Shown here: positions 35,029 to 43,852 of the stretch, in pieces | How the letters are laid out: every line of letters starts with the position of its first letter | Position numbering within the stretch: the stretch's first letter is position 1 | NCBI GenBank assembly: GCA_900549545.1 | Contig: URPA01000002.1 | Span: forward strand, 1 to 64,000 | DNA from: an uncultured Eubacteriales bacterium | GTDB taxonomy: Bacteria > Bacillota > Clostridia > Oscillospirales > Oscillospiraceae | DNA: 64,000 nucleotides | Direction of reading: 5' to 3' | Translations under genes and position numbers: made by a program | The notes under the pieces: model-generated | The model's input: only the letters and a program-made list of their open reading frames with translations | Database searches by the model: none | What the model was told of the DNA's origin: nothing

Positions 35029-36004
35029 TATCCAAACACTCCCTGATTATCGGGTACTTCCCCACTCCGTCAAACTGAATTATATTTCCGCCGGGCCAGC
35101 TGTAATTGCCCTCAATAAGCTCCGCGCCCGTTGGCGTTATCGCGACGTCCCAGCCCACATAGCCGAGAGTATCAAGCCGCTCCATAGCGCACATGACGCA
35201 GGCCTTAACCGCCTCAAAATTCGGCACCTGAAAGCCCGGCATATACACGCCGCTGGCCGGATGGTTTACATAACCTTTTAGCTCTGTATTGTTTCTGCCC
35301 GGGCCGGTGACGATGCCGGTGTCAATATCCAGCGGATAGGCGATGCCGCCGCTGTGGAAATTATCCGCCACAGCCTCAGCCCCGCCGCACTTGAGGCAGG
35401 CGCCAACAAGACATACGCTGCCGTCCCTACGCCGCGCGGCGTTTATGCGCACGGTGTTCACGCAGCCGGGGCAGACCCGCTCAAGCGCCGGGTGCTGGAC
35501 TATTGGCTCTTCAAGCAGCAGGCGCTCCGCCCGACAGCGGAGGAAAAAGCTCTCTCTGTCCGCGATATCGGCGGAGCGGAGCTTTTCTATGCCCTTGCCC
35601 ATCGTGCCGCCGACGGGCTTTATGAAAAAATCACCATGCCTGTCCAAAAACGCCGAGAAGCTTTCATAATCATTGTCCGGCGCGAAGAGGCTCTCGCGGT
35701 TTACATAATCTTTCATTGCCTTGTTAAAAAGGCTCTTGTCGCCTACTATTGCCTTCTGCTCGGCGGAGGCGCCGCGGTTGAGCGCCTTATCGGCGGCCTT
35801 TGAGCGGCCGGAGGTCAAAAACAGCGCGCGCTGGGCGTTATTGAGCTCAAAAAAGCGCAGGACAAAGTAATTTTCCGGCGAGGCGCCGTGCTTATACGAG
35901 CAATAGGCCCCGTCGAGAAAATACCGCAAAACACTGCCGCCCCGCAGCGCAGATATATGGCGGGACATGGCGTATATTTTTTTCAGCGCGTTTATACGGG
36001 ACAT
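35018..36004 (-). CDS. Sugar-transfer-associated ATP-grasp protein
   Basis: The 328-residue product is another member of the local ATP-grasp family: FIKPVGGTMGKGIEKL (nucleotide loop), CVNTVRINA, VADNFHSGGIAYPLDIDTG and YVGWDVAITPTGAELIEGNYSWPGG (metal ligands). I chose ATG 36004, which lies clear of the preceding gene's stop. A longer in-frame start at 36070 would overlap that gene by more than 50 bases and add an unlikely Cys/Arg-rich leader. Predicted role: an ATP-dependent carboxylate-amine or similar ligase acting on the surface glycan. The actual acceptor is unknown. Confidence 0.83.
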   Translation of the reverse strand: MSRINALKKIYAMSRHISALRGGSVLRYFLDGAYCSYKHGASPENYFVLRFFELNNAQRALFLTSGRSKAADKALNRGASAEQKAIVGDKSLFNKAMKDYVNRESLFAPDNDYESFSAFLDRHGDFFIKPVGGTMGKGIEKLRSADIADRESFFLRCRAERLLLEEPIVQHPALERVCPGCVNTVRINAARRRDGSVCLVGACLKCGGAEAVADNFHSGGIAYPLDIDTGIVTGPGRNNTELKGYVNHPASGVYMPGFQVPNFEAVKACVMCAMERLDTLGYVGWDVAITPTGAELIEGNYSWPGGNIIQFDGVGKYPIIRECLDNDI

Positions 36005-36017
36005 CGCATTTCCGCCT

Positions 36018-36887
36018 TTACAGCATGCCGCCAAAGAGCAGATCCGTCTCCGGCAGGCGCTTATTGTCAAGGGCCGCGGCAGGAGTAAAGGTCATCTCCC
36101 CAAAGCGCACGCCCTTATCAGTCAAATACAAATCCACCCGCACAAAGGGAAAGCCCGCGCTGAGCCGGGCCGCCAATTCAAAGGCCTCATCCAGCATGAG
36201 CGGCTTCGCGGGCGCGAAATCCTCCGGCGCGTTTTTCGAGTCGCGGTTTATGCGCAGGAGCTTAAAGTCCCGGTCAAAGAAATAGAACTTCGGCCAGCCC
36301 TCGGTTCTGCCCATGCAGAGCATGACGCAGTAGGGTTCACCATGGAAGCAGTAGAACTTATAGTCCTCCGGAAGCTGCCCGCCGTCAAGGCCGATATACT
36401 CCTCAACCAGCAGCTTTTTGGGAACGTTCCTGTATTGCAATTCAGAATAATACGCCCAAAACGGCTCTCTCTGCCATTTTTTGAGCTTTTTGACCGCGGC
36501 CCTAATATCCAGTGAGGCCTTGTCCGCGCAGATGAGATTATACCCGCAGCCAAAGTTCCACTTGATGGCAAAGCGCTCGGGAAGCGCGTCCCAGTCAATA
36601 TCCTCGGTCCGGTAGTACACGGCAAGCAGGCGGTTGAGATGCTCACCGCAGCCGCGCTCCGCGACAAAATCGCGCACCCGGTATTTATCCGCACAGCGGC
36701 GCACAAGCTCGTCCGTGCCAAAGCTTTCCAGCTTCATTTTAAGCAGCTTTTCGTTGAGGGTCTTGGGCTCATCAAGCTCCACTTCCCTGCCGAACTTGCG
36801 CTTAAACAGCAGCTTCGTGTTGAGCCTCGGCGATATGTAGGAAATTGCGGCGTAAAACAGCCTTGCCGCACTCTTGTTGATGCTCAT
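36018..36887 (-). CDS. TupA-like ATP-grasp protein
   Basis: The 289-residue product matches the ATPgrasp_TupA family rather than the other four ATP-grasps: FGREVELDEPKTLNEKLLKMKL, CADKYRVRDFVAERG, FAIKWNFGCGYNLIC, LLVEEYIG...PEDYKFYCFHGEP, and VRVDLYLTDKGVRFGEMTFTPAAA at the end. TupA is known from teichuronopeptide synthesis in alkaliphilic Bacillus, where glutamate chains are joined to glucuronate polymers. A UDP-glucuronate-forming dehydrogenase in the same operon fits that idea. The ATG overlaps the upstream GT2 stop as ATGA. Confidence 0.85.
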   Translation of the reverse strand: MSINKSAARLFYAAISYISPRLNTKLLFKRKFGREVELDEPKTLNEKLLKMKLESFGTDELVRRCADKYRVRDFVAERGCGEHLNRLLAVYYRTEDIDWDALPERFAIKWNFGCGYNLICADKASLDIRAAVKKLKKWQREPFWAYYSELQYRNVPKKLLVEEYIGLDGGQLPEDYKFYCFHGEPYCVMLCMGRTEGWPKFYFFDRDFKLLRINRDSKNAPEDFAPAKPLMLDEAFELAARLSAGFPFVRVDLYLTDKGVRFGEMTFTPAAALDNKRLPETDLLFGGML

Positions 36888-37834
36888 AACGCACTGCCAA
36901 CGCGCTCTCTCGCCGGGGCGGCGGGAATGAACTGATGGCTCTCGGCCCTTTGTACGGGCACCTCGGCAGCTTCATAGGCGCTTATAAGCTCCTCCGCTGC
37001 CTTGAGGGAATCACTCAGGCAGGAGGCCACAAATATGGAGCGGCGGATGATCGACCTGTACTCCATCTTGGAGGCGACGTACTGATAATGCAGCACCGAC
37101 ACGGCGGGGTCATAGCGCATGACGCGCCCCTCCTGCCGGCAGAGCCACTCAAGAATCTCCATCTCATAGTACATGAAGGTCTTGGGGTAGAAGGGCTCCG
37201 GATGGTCCTCAAGATAGCGCTTTGAAAAGACGACGCATGACCCGTGCAGCACCACCCCCTCGGCGGGGAGGCTTGAATCTATCCCCTGCTTTGCACGGCG
37301 GCGGCGCTGGAGAGTACGCCAGTAAGCGGGGTTCACTTTTTCGCCGCTGCTTAAGAGCATGAACAAGGGATTCTGGCTGCGGCGGACATATTCCTGCTTT
37401 TTCCGCACGGACTGGAGGTTGCAGCCGCGCATGTACTTGGGGTTCTGGTGAATCCCGGAAAAGACGGAAACAATATCCGGCCCCAGAAGGTCAAAGGGAT
37501 GCTCGGTGTAGATCTCATGCAGCTTCGGGATAAAGTCCGCCTGCGGAATCTCAACATCGTTATTGAGCACCACTACAAAGTCCGCCTCAAGATTCCGGCA
37601 GGCGTGGAGCGTGCCGATGTTGTTGCCGCGGGCAAAGCCCTCGTTTTTCTCGCTGAGAATGACGGTTACGCCGCTGTCCCCGGCGTAGCGTTCAAGGAGC
37701 TTTTTCCCTGTCCCGTCCGGGGAGGCATTGTCAACAATGATAATATGCTTTTCCCCCATAAGGGCCTTGATGCTGTTAACGCAGTTTATGGTGGTGTCAA
37801 TGGCGCGGTAATGAAGAATAACAAACGCTGTCAT
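36884..37834 (-). CDS. Family 2 glycosyltransferase
   Basis: The 316-residue product starts with the GT2 fold (MTAFVILHYRAIDTTINCVNSI), has IIVDNASPDGTGKKL, the NNIG nucleotide-sugar site and the metal-binding VVLNNDVEI. The C-terminal half lacks membrane segments, so it is probably a cytoplasmic, membrane-peripheral rhamnosyl- or similar transferase. The start at 37834 avoids overlap with the neighbouring gene; a longer frame to 37888 would give a Lys/Arg-rich leader with no ribosome site. Confidence 0.88.
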   Translation of the reverse strand: MTAFVILHYRAIDTTINCVNSIKALMGEKHIIIVDNASPDGTGKKLLERYAGDSGVTVILSEKNEGFARGNNIGTLHACRNLEADFVVVLNNDVEIPQADFIPKLHEIYTEHPFDLLGPDIVSVFSGIHQNPKYMRGCNLQSVRKKQEYVRRSQNPLFMLLSSGEKVNPAYWRTLQRRRRAKQGIDSSLPAEGVVLHGSCVVFSKRYLEDHPEPFYPKTFMYYEMEILEWLCRQEGRVMRYDPAVSVLHYQYVASKMEYRSIIRRSIFVASCLSDSLKAAEELISAYEAAEVPVQRAESHQFIPAAPARERVGSAL

Positions 37835-37839
37835 AGCTT

Positions 37840-38703
37840 TCAACCGTCTTTCTCTGTTCTTTTTATGCTGTCGGCTATCATGTAGCAAAAATCGTAGAAG
37901 CTGTGGCTGAGGCGGAAGCTGTACGCAAAGTGCCTTGCCGCGGCTTTTTTATCTGAGTTGTGCAGGCGCTTTCCCATGCGGCGGTTCATCACCGCGTCAG
38001 CCGTGGGATGCTGCTTATAAAGCGCCAGATGCTTTGTATAGAGCTTTTGCAGCGCGGGGTAGGACTTGACGGCAAAGGAGATGCTGTCCTCCCCCACCTC
38101 CGAGCGGGCAAGCGCCGCCGGAAGGTACGCAAGCTCAAAATTCGCCGCGGCGCGGATGGCGAAATCCCAGTCCTGATAGCGGCGGAAGCTCTCGTCAAAG
38201 CGGAGCTTCTCCCAGACGCGGCGGTGCATCAGCATGGTCTGCGTGCCCGCGCGATTCTCCGCCAGAAACTGCTCCAGAGCGTTATCCGGGGAAAAGCCGT
38301 GCACCGGGAAATAATACCCGCTGCCCGCGGCGGAGACTCTGTCCATGCCGCAAAAGCACATGTCGGCCCCGCTGTCTTTCAAGAAGGCAAGCTGTCGCTC
38401 AATTTTATCGGGGTACCACACATCGTCGCTGTCCTGAAAGGCGATATACTCCCCGTGTGAGCGCTCCGCGCCGTAATTTCTGGCGTGGCACGCGCCCTGA
38501 TTTTGTTCATAGCGCAAAAAGGAGAGCCGGGGGTCAGCAATATTGGTAAACAGCTCCCCGACATTATCGGTCGAGCCGTCATCCACCACAATGACCTCTA
38601 AATTTTCATAGCTCTGGCTCAAGACGCTCGAAAGGCAGGCAAGCAGCCTGTCCTTTCGATTATAACAAGGTATCACAACAGATACAAGGTCATTATTTGA
38701 CAT
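37840..38703 (-). CDS. Family 2 glycosyltransferase
   Basis: The 287-residue GT2 enzyme has VSVVIPCYNRKDRLLACLSSV at the N-terminus, EVIVVDDGSTDNVGEL, the metal-binding FQDSDDVW and a C-terminal helix pair. It probably adds one sugar to the lipid-linked repeat unit of the surface polymer. It overlaps the pyruvyltransferase gene by 11 bases. Donor and acceptor cannot be read from sequence. Confidence 0.9.
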   Translation of the reverse strand: MSNNDLVSVVIPCYNRKDRLLACLSSVLSQSYENLEVIVVDDGSTDNVGELFTNIADPRLSFLRYEQNQGACHARNYGAERSHGEYIAFQDSDDVWYPDKIERQLAFLKDSGADMCFCGMDRVSAAGSGYYFPVHGFSPDNALEQFLAENRAGTQTMLMHRRVWEKLRFDESFRRYQDWDFAIRAAANFELAYLPAALARSEVGEDSISFAVKSYPALQKLYTKHLALYKQHPTADAVMNRRMGKRLHNSDKKAAARHFAYSFRLSHSFYDFCYMIADSIKRTEKDG

Positions 38704-39538
38704 CTAACCATCCCTCCGGCATTGGAAAAGACCTTTTCATGTCCGTTTTCTTCTCTTCCACCGCCCTGATGCTTATCATATATTCGTCTTTTATTCTAAT
38801 AATCTCCGGCGCCTTTTTCTCCCGCAGGTCCCAGGGCATATGAAACACGCCGAAGCCCGAGTAATAATCGTCAAACTTAAAGCCGTCCCCCTTCGGGCGG
38901 TCGGAAAACACAATGTGCTTATTGGGGATGTGGAAGCTGTCCGCGGCGATAAGCCCGTGCAGGCTGCTGGATAAAATTACTTCGCAGCGGTCGATCTGCC
39001 GCAGGACCTCGATAGGCTCATCCCGGAGGTTTATTATGACAGAATCCTCATAATTTTGCGCCAGCGCCGCCACTGCGGGGTCGTCAATGTCGCAGATATG
39101 CGGGATAATGCCCACGCTGTACCGCTTTTCCTGCCGCTCGTTAAAAAGATGGGAGGCGAGAATCCCCGCGTCGCCCGTGGGAATGTCGAGGCCCTTGCCG
39201 GTCATGCGCTCGACCGCGCGGCGGCTCAGCTCCCCGCGCACGGCATGAAACACCATGTCCCGCTTGAAGAAATGCCCCTTGCAATCGTCGTAATTTATAA
39301 AGCCCGTGCCCCAGACGTCCACATGGGGGGATTTCTTTCCGTTTATAAGCTGCTGCGCGCGCATGAGGGGGTTGCCATGATAGGTGTACATCCCGAGATG
39401 GCTGCCGATGGCGCTCATCTCCCCGGTGAGAACGGAGCAGCGCTCCACCTTGAAGCCCATGACGCGCTCAACGATAATTTCATTGAGCAGGTCGCCCATG
39501 TTGTTGAGCCTTGCATAGTAGAGTTTTATAGGTTGCAT
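38693..39538 (-). CDS. Polysaccharide pyruvyl transferase family protein
   Basis: The 281-residue product fits the PS_pyruv_trans family: YYARLNNMGDLLNEIIVERVMG at the start, VWGTGF, AVRGELSRRAVERM, GDAGILAS, VGIIPHICD and the CEVILSSSLHGLIAADSFHIPN motif near the C-terminus. Such enzymes transfer pyruvate from phosphoenolpyruvate to sugar hydroxyls as a ketal, adding negative charge to cell-wall polymers or exopolysaccharides. It sits between the symporter and two GT2 genes. Confidence 0.88.
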   Translation of the reverse strand: MQPIKLYYARLNNMGDLLNEIIVERVMGFKVERCSVLTGEMSAIGSHLGMYTYHGNPLMRAQQLINGKKSPHVDVWGTGFINYDDCKGHFFKRDMVFHAVRGELSRRAVERMTGKGLDIPTGDAGILASHLFNERQEKRYSVGIIPHICDIDDPAVAALAQNYEDSVIINLRDEPIEVLRQIDRCEVILSSSLHGLIAADSFHIPNKHIVFSDRPKGDGFKFDDYYSGFGVFHMPWDLREKKAPEIIRIKDEYMISIRAVEEKKTDMKRSFPMPEGWLDVK

Positions 39539-39547
39539 TATCTCTCC

Positions 39548-41143
39548 TCACATTCCAAGGGCTTTTGTGTACGGCAGCGCGTACATAAACAGGAAGAACA
39601 GACCCACCAGCACGGCAAAGGCGAAGTAAATAAGCCACATTCTGTTATCCGTCCTCGCCTTGGCAAGGTCAGTCTCCGGGGTGTTATTTCGCAGCGCATC
39701 GCGCCGCACAGTCTCCTCCGGGCTTATCTTTATGAGCTTTGAGCCAATGACAGCACCGAGCAGGCTCAGCACGATGCCGATAAAGAACGAATCGAGATAC
39801 ACCGGCGGGGTGATGCCCATTCCGGCGTAGAGTATCTTAGAGCCGACGCAGCCGACAAAGCCCAGCAGCATGCTCAGGTATGCCCCGCCGCGGCTCAGGC
39901 GCTTGCTCCAGACGCTGCCGATAGCGGCGACGCTCCACGAGCTTGCAATGACCGTGCCGCCAAAGTACATGATGACAAAAATCTTCGGTGGGTTAATAAT
40001 AACAAGGGCAAGGATGACAAGGCTTGCCGCCAGCATGGAAAGCCGGGAGATGCGCAGTGTTTTTTTATCGCCGCGCTTTTCATCGGGCGCAATGTCACTC
40101 GCAGCCGAAAAGCCGATGAGCGACAGGAAGGTCGAGGCAGAGGATATGCCCGCCGCTGCAATGCCCGTGAGCATGGTTATGCCCACAACAAGCGGCAGCA
40201 CATTCATCGCCGCCCAGATAAGCGCCTCACTGCCTACAAGCCCGGGGTTAATGTTGCGGATGAAGGCAGCGGTAAAATAGAGCGCGACCGTGACCACCAT
40301 GACGCCGATGGAGGCCCAGACCGAGGAGCGCAGGACAACATGCTCGTCCTTTGCCATGAGATAGCGGCTGGTCTGCCATGGGCTTATCGCCACGACCAGC
40401 GCCCAGACGATGCCGTAAGTCACCGCCCAGGCAAGATTGCTCCAGCCGTCAGGGTAGAGATAGTCAAGATTACCGGACCACGAGATGATGCCCGGCATAT
40501 TCTCGCAGTTTGCAAGGGCCGCGATGCCTCCGAACCAGCCGCCGCCCGCCTTGACGATAAACGGAACGCCGATAAGCGCCGCCACGAGGAACACGAGAAA
40601 CATCACCGTATCCGTCAGCAGGACGCCGGGAGAGCCGGCATAGATGGTGAACACTGTAAACGCAAGCCACACGATGATGGCGCAGAGCGTGTAATCAAGC
40701 TCCGTTATCTTGCTCATGAGCGTCGAAACGCCCTGTATTGCCGAGAGGAGATAGGCGCTGACGGAGACAATCATGATTACGGATGCAAGCCGCCTTAAAT
40801 GCAGGGAGTTAAAGCGTCTGCCAAAATATTCGGGCAGGGTCGTTGCCTCGCTGCGGCGGATATACACGCCGAAAAAGCAGGCGCCGAAGATATAGCCCGT
40901 TGCCTGAATGATGCCGACGATGACGATGCCCATGAAAAAGCCGGAGTACACCTCGCCGGTGTCCCCCAGAAAGGCCCCGGTGGACAGGAAGGACGCGATA
41001 AGCGAGCCGACAATAAGCGCCGTTGGTGCCTGCCTGCCGGAGACATAGTAATCATTTACATTTTTCACCCGCCGCCCGGCGAAGATGCCGATGAGCAGGA
41101 AAATGACAAAGGAGCATAAAATGCCGATGGAGTAAATATTCAT
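39548..41143 (-). CDS. Sodium:solute symporter family transporter
   Basis: The 531-residue protein has about 13 hydrophobic segments and SSS-family features: the N-terminal VNDYYVSGRQAPT, SLIASFLSTGAFLGDTGEVYSGF (first helix with the Na+ site), GVYIRRSEATTLPEYFGRRF and TGIAAAGISSASTFLSLIGFSAASD. The substrate is unknown. It lies inside the glycan operon and its ATG overlaps the stop of a 37-residue membrane ORF. One possibility is that it imports the amino acid or organic acid used by the ATP-grasp enzymes, but that is inference. Confidence 0.9.
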   Translation of the reverse strand: MNIYSIGILCSFVIFLLIGIFAGRRVKNVNDYYVSGRQAPTALIVGSLIASFLSTGAFLGDTGEVYSGFFMGIVIVGIIQATGYIFGACFFGVYIRRSEATTLPEYFGRRFNSLHLRRLASVIMIVSVSAYLLSAIQGVSTLMSKITELDYTLCAIIVWLAFTVFTIYAGSPGVLLTDTVMFLVFLVAALIGVPFIVKAGGGWFGGIAALANCENMPGIISWSGNLDYLYPDGWSNLAWAVTYGIVWALVVAISPWQTSRYLMAKDEHVVLRSSVWASIGVMVVTVALYFTAAFIRNINPGLVGSEALIWAAMNVLPLVVGITMLTGIAAAGISSASTFLSLIGFSAASDIAPDEKRGDKKTLRISRLSMLAASLVILALVIINPPKIFVIMYFGGTVIASSWSVAAIGSVWSKRLSRGGAYLSMLLGFVGCVGSKILYAGMGITPPVYLDSFFIGIVLSLLGAVIGSKLIKISPEETVRRDALRNNTPETDLAKARTDNRMWLIYFAFAVLVGLFFLFMYALPYTKALGM

Positions 41144-41253
41144 CGCTTATCCCCGCGCTGGCGCAGCCGTGCGGCGGTAACGCCCCTGTAAATGAGCGCC
41201 GTTGCCGCGATAAGCGCAAAAAAACATACTGATATTATTATCTCCATGCCCAT
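41140..41253 (-). CDS. Tiny symporter-associated membrane protein (37 residues)
   Basis: An ORF of 37 codons (ATG 41253, or ATG 41247 two codons later) encodes one hydrophobic helix (MEIIISVCFFALIAATALIY) followed by a basic tail (RGVTAARLRQRGDKR). AAAGGAG lies 4-10 bases upstream and the TGA overlaps the symporter ATG as ATGA, the arrangement of translationally coupled subunits. Very small single-helix proteins are known to be encoded directly before SSS symporters in Firmicutes, and this fits that pattern. It probably assists assembly or gating of the symporter. Confidence 0.7.
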   Translation of the reverse strand: MGMEIIISVCFFALIAATALIYRGVTAARLRQRGDKR

Positions 41254-41270
41254 CCCGCTCCTTTGGGTAT

Positions 41271-42326
41271 TTATCTGATCTTTAAAACCGTTTTCTCAAA
41301 TCTGCCGTCGTCCTCAAACTGGATGCCCTTGAGCCCCTCGTCAAACAGCGGCTGATAGCCGCAGCCATCCGTCACCCAGCCGAAGCCTCGGTACTGGGCG
41401 GAATTGAAGCCGGGAATGGTGTTCGCCTCGATGATAAGCGGGCCGTTTTCGGTTATGGCCACATCCCAGCCGATGTTTGAAATCTTCCCCGCCAGCGGCA
41501 CGGCACGGCGCAGAAGCTCAAGGCACTCATCCCAATAAGGAAGCTCCGCGCCCTTGAAAACCGCCCCTGTCAGGGGGTGGGCGGCGTAGTCGACGATATT
41601 GTTCTGGTCGACGCTGTCCGTAAGGACTTTGCCGCTTCTTATATCCACAACGGCTGTCAGCGCGTCCTGACTGCCGTTTGAAATGTCCATATTCACAGCC
41701 GTTGTCAGCACCGGGGCGAATATATACATCCCCGCAGGTGAGGCGACGGAATAAAAGCGCACAATGTTCACGGCGTTGGGGTTGAAGCCCGCCATAACGG
41801 GATGCTGGCAGATAAACTCCTCAACAATGGCGTTATCCTCGCTCTTGAAAAGCTCCAGCGCGGCAGCAATCTGCGCGTCGGTTTCAACATCCAGCACGCG
41901 CACGCCCTGCCCCTGACCCTTGCAGTTGGGCTTATAGACGACCTTGCCGCTGTCCCCGGCGAGGCGCTTTACGCGCTCTGCGTCCATCTGCCCCGCCATG
42001 AAGATTTTGCGGCGGTAAAACTCGTCAAAAACCTTGGAGAAGATGAACTTATTCATGAGTATACAGATATATCTTCTGTCTGTAAATGTTTTTCTGAATT
42101 CGGCCCTTGTCCACAGGGTAGAAACAGTTTTCTTCTGCGCCTCGCTGAGCGCATAAAAGCCTGTCCATTCATACTCGCCGAAGGAAATGTGGTTATATTT
42201 TTTGGCTTTTATTATGTCTTTTTCAACGAATTTGGGGTCAAGGCCGTACTTTTCCGCCATTTCCCCGGAAAATTCCTTTATGTATTTCCTGGCTGACACG
42301 CCATGGAAAATCCCAGTCTGCTCCAT
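41271..42326 (-). CDS. Sugar-transfer-associated ATP-grasp protein
   Basis: The 351-residue product shows the ATPgrasp_ST motifs: VYKPNCKGQGQGVRVLDVE (nucleotide loop), EEFICQHPVMAGFNPNAVNIVRF, an acidic segment with DIRSGKVLTDSVDQNN in place of the SGGI loop, and IGWDVAITENGPLIIEANTIPGFN (metal ligands). The N-terminal 110 residues are helical. It is located 9 bp downstream of the fourth paralogue and 17 bp upstream of the symporter accessory gene. The predicted role is ATP-dependent ligation on a glycan or precursor. Confidence 0.84.
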   Translation of the reverse strand: MEQTGIFHGVSARKYIKEFSGEMAEKYGLDPKFVEKDIIKAKKYNHISFGEYEWTGFYALSEAQKKTVSTLWTRAEFRKTFTDRRYICILMNKFIFSKVFDEFYRRKIFMAGQMDAERVKRLAGDSGKVVYKPNCKGQGQGVRVLDVETDAQIAAALELFKSEDNAIVEEFICQHPVMAGFNPNAVNIVRFYSVASPAGMYIFAPVLTTAVNMDISNGSQDALTAVVDIRSGKVLTDSVDQNNIVDYAAHPLTGAVFKGAELPYWDECLELLRRAVPLAGKISNIGWDVAITENGPLIIEANTIPGFNSAQYRGFGWVTDGCGYQPLFDEGLKGIQFEDDGRFEKTVLKIR

Positions 42327-42335
42327 CGTTCTTCC

Positions 42336-43418
42336 TCACATTTTAGCTATCAGCGCTTCAAGCTCCGCTCTGCGCCCTGTTTTTGTAACTATCTGCATGC
42401 CGCCCATCTGCGCGGTGGAGTTTGCCTCCACCATGCACCAGCCGCGCTGCGCCGTATAGGCCAGGTCCCAGCCGCAGTAGTGGTTGCCCGGGACGGAGAG
42501 GGCTGCGGCCTTCACCATTTTGACGGCCTCGCCCCACTCGGGTATCTGATAGCCCTTAAAGCGCACTCCGGTGTCCGGGTGGCACTCATAGCTGTTGCCC
42601 TTTTTGTCCACTCCGTCAGTATATAGCTTTCCGCTCTCGGGGTCAATAAGCGCGGTGATGCCGCCGGCGCTGAAATTATCCACAACGCTGCCGTTTCTGC
42701 CGACGCGCAGGCTCGGATGGAAGAGCCTGACCTCCGGCTCCCCGTCCGCGCCCTTGATAACAACCGTTGGCATACGCAGGGTGTTGACGGAATCGGGGTG
42801 AATGGCGGCCATGGCGGCCCCCTGCTCTATGATCTCCTCCAGAACCGCGCCCTGCTCATGATATGCGCGGTAGGCATCTGCGGGGCTCTCGTAATCCGAG
42901 AGGGATTCCATATGCACGCCCTTTCCGAAGGCGGCGTATATGGGCTTGACTATGAATTTTTCGTGCTTCGCGCCAAAGTCCGCAAGCTGCGCGATGGCCT
43001 CCTCGCTCTCCTCGTCCCGCTTGCGGATGCAGATAACATCGCGCTTATACAGGTCCTTAAAGCGCTTGTAGCAGCGGAATTTATTCTCGATGGAGTCGGT
43101 GTTTTTCGCGTCGTTCATGCGGGGATAGAAGCTCATGCGGATGCCCTCGGTGATAAAGGAGCTTCTGTAAGCCTCGTCCTTCCCCTCAAAGCCGAAGGAA
43201 AAATATTCCACATAATAAGCGCCGTATTTCAAAAGGCAGTGAATCATGTCCCGCCGCAGGGAATTGTAATAGCGCTTGTCCGAAAGCTCCTCCGGGCTTT
43301 TATGGGTGCGGATGATGCCGTCTAACTTATCGCGCTTTGAGTGGTAATGGTACATTTTTCTGTACCAGGTCTTGAAGCGTATCTTCCTGTATATTTTAAC
43401 TCTCAGTTCATGCAGCAT
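42336..43418 (-). CDS. Sugar-transfer-associated ATP-grasp protein, first gene of the glycan operon
   Basis: The 360-residue product has FIVKPIYAAFGKGVHMESL, HPDSVNTLRMPTV, VDNFSAGGITALIDPESG and YCGWDLAYTAQRGWCMVEANS, the same motif order as the other three paralogues. The start is ATG 43418 (MLHELRVKIYRK) because GGAG lies 7 bases upstream; the frame stays open for 79 more codons into the repeat element but that part is not protein-like. As first gene it probably follows the operon promoter, which I could not place with confidence. Confidence 0.84.
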   Translation of the reverse strand: MLHELRVKIYRKIRFKTWYRKMYHYHSKRDKLDGIIRTHKSPEELSDKRYYNSLRRDMIHCLLKYGAYYVEYFSFGFEGKDEAYRSSFITEGIRMSFYPRMNDAKNTDSIENKFRCYKRFKDLYKRDVICIRKRDEESEEAIAQLADFGAKHEKFIVKPIYAAFGKGVHMESLSDYESPADAYRAYHEQGAVLEEIIEQGAAMAAIHPDSVNTLRMPTVVIKGADGEPEVRLFHPSLRVGRNGSVVDNFSAGGITALIDPESGKLYTDGVDKKGNSYECHPDTGVRFKGYQIPEWGEAVKMVKAAALSVPGNHYCGWDLAYTAQRGWCMVEANSTAQMGGMQIVTKTGRRAELEALIAKM

Positions 43419-43472
43419 AGAAATTCTCCGAAAACGTTTGCAAAACAAAACCGCAATAAATTTGAATGGGAA

Positions 43473-43762
43473 AAAGCCTCGCAGAGTTCGCCGCCCGCTC
43501 GTCAGATGACGCTGATTACATTTCGCTTCCACCAAGTGTGGTGAAAGCTGCATATCCATCAGCGCCATCTTCCTCTCCGAACCGAACCCGCTGCGCTGGG
43601 CTTCGGTTCGGTTTAAATCCGATTTTCCCGGTGGCATGTACATCGGGAAAAACACTTTGCGCGGAGAGAGTGTATTTTTGCCCTCTCACGCGGGCAGAAA
43701 TGCGCGAACGGAGCGAATCCCCTTTTGTCAAAGAAGCCCCTCCGGGGCTTCTTTGACAAGCT
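43473..43762 (+). repeat. Composite intergenic repeat, copy L
   Basis: The 434-bp gap 43419-43852 holds no gene. It contains, in order, a 22-base block (43473-43494, AAAGCCTCGCAGAGTTCGCC and two more bases), a block at about 43666-43700 (AGAGAGTGTATTTTTGCCC, later AAATGCGCG) and a terminal hairpin GTCAAAGAAGCCCC/GGGGCTTCTTTGAC ending in ACAAGCT (43727-43762). The same blocks occur in the same order, inverted, at 49861-50049. An extra hairpin-forming insert (CGAACCGAA...TTCGGTTCG) sits in the middle of this copy. Confidence 0.75.
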
Positions 43763-43763
43763 G

Positions 43764-43809
43764 AACCATAAATATGCTGTCTGCAAGTGCAGGCAGCATA
43801 TTTATGGTT
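43764..43809 (-). terminator. Terminator at the left end of the bai locus
   Basis: AACCATAAATATGCTGTCTG and its near-perfect complement (one mismatch) around a short loop form a long stem 43 bases beyond the stop of the minus-strand BaiA-like gene. Confidence 0.7.
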
Positions 43810-43852
43810 GCTGTAAGAAGGCTTTTATCCTCCCAAACAGCAACTATGGTTT

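Noticed and set aside
43419..43655. 79-codon N-terminal extension of the first ATP-grasp gene
   Set aside because: GGAG sits 7 bases before ATG 43418, the extension is not protein-like and it runs into the repeat element.
43419..43852. Possible insertion sequence or transposon at the left bai boundary
   Set aside because: No transposase frame is present; the region is explained by hairpins and a short composite repeat with a second copy at 49861-50049.
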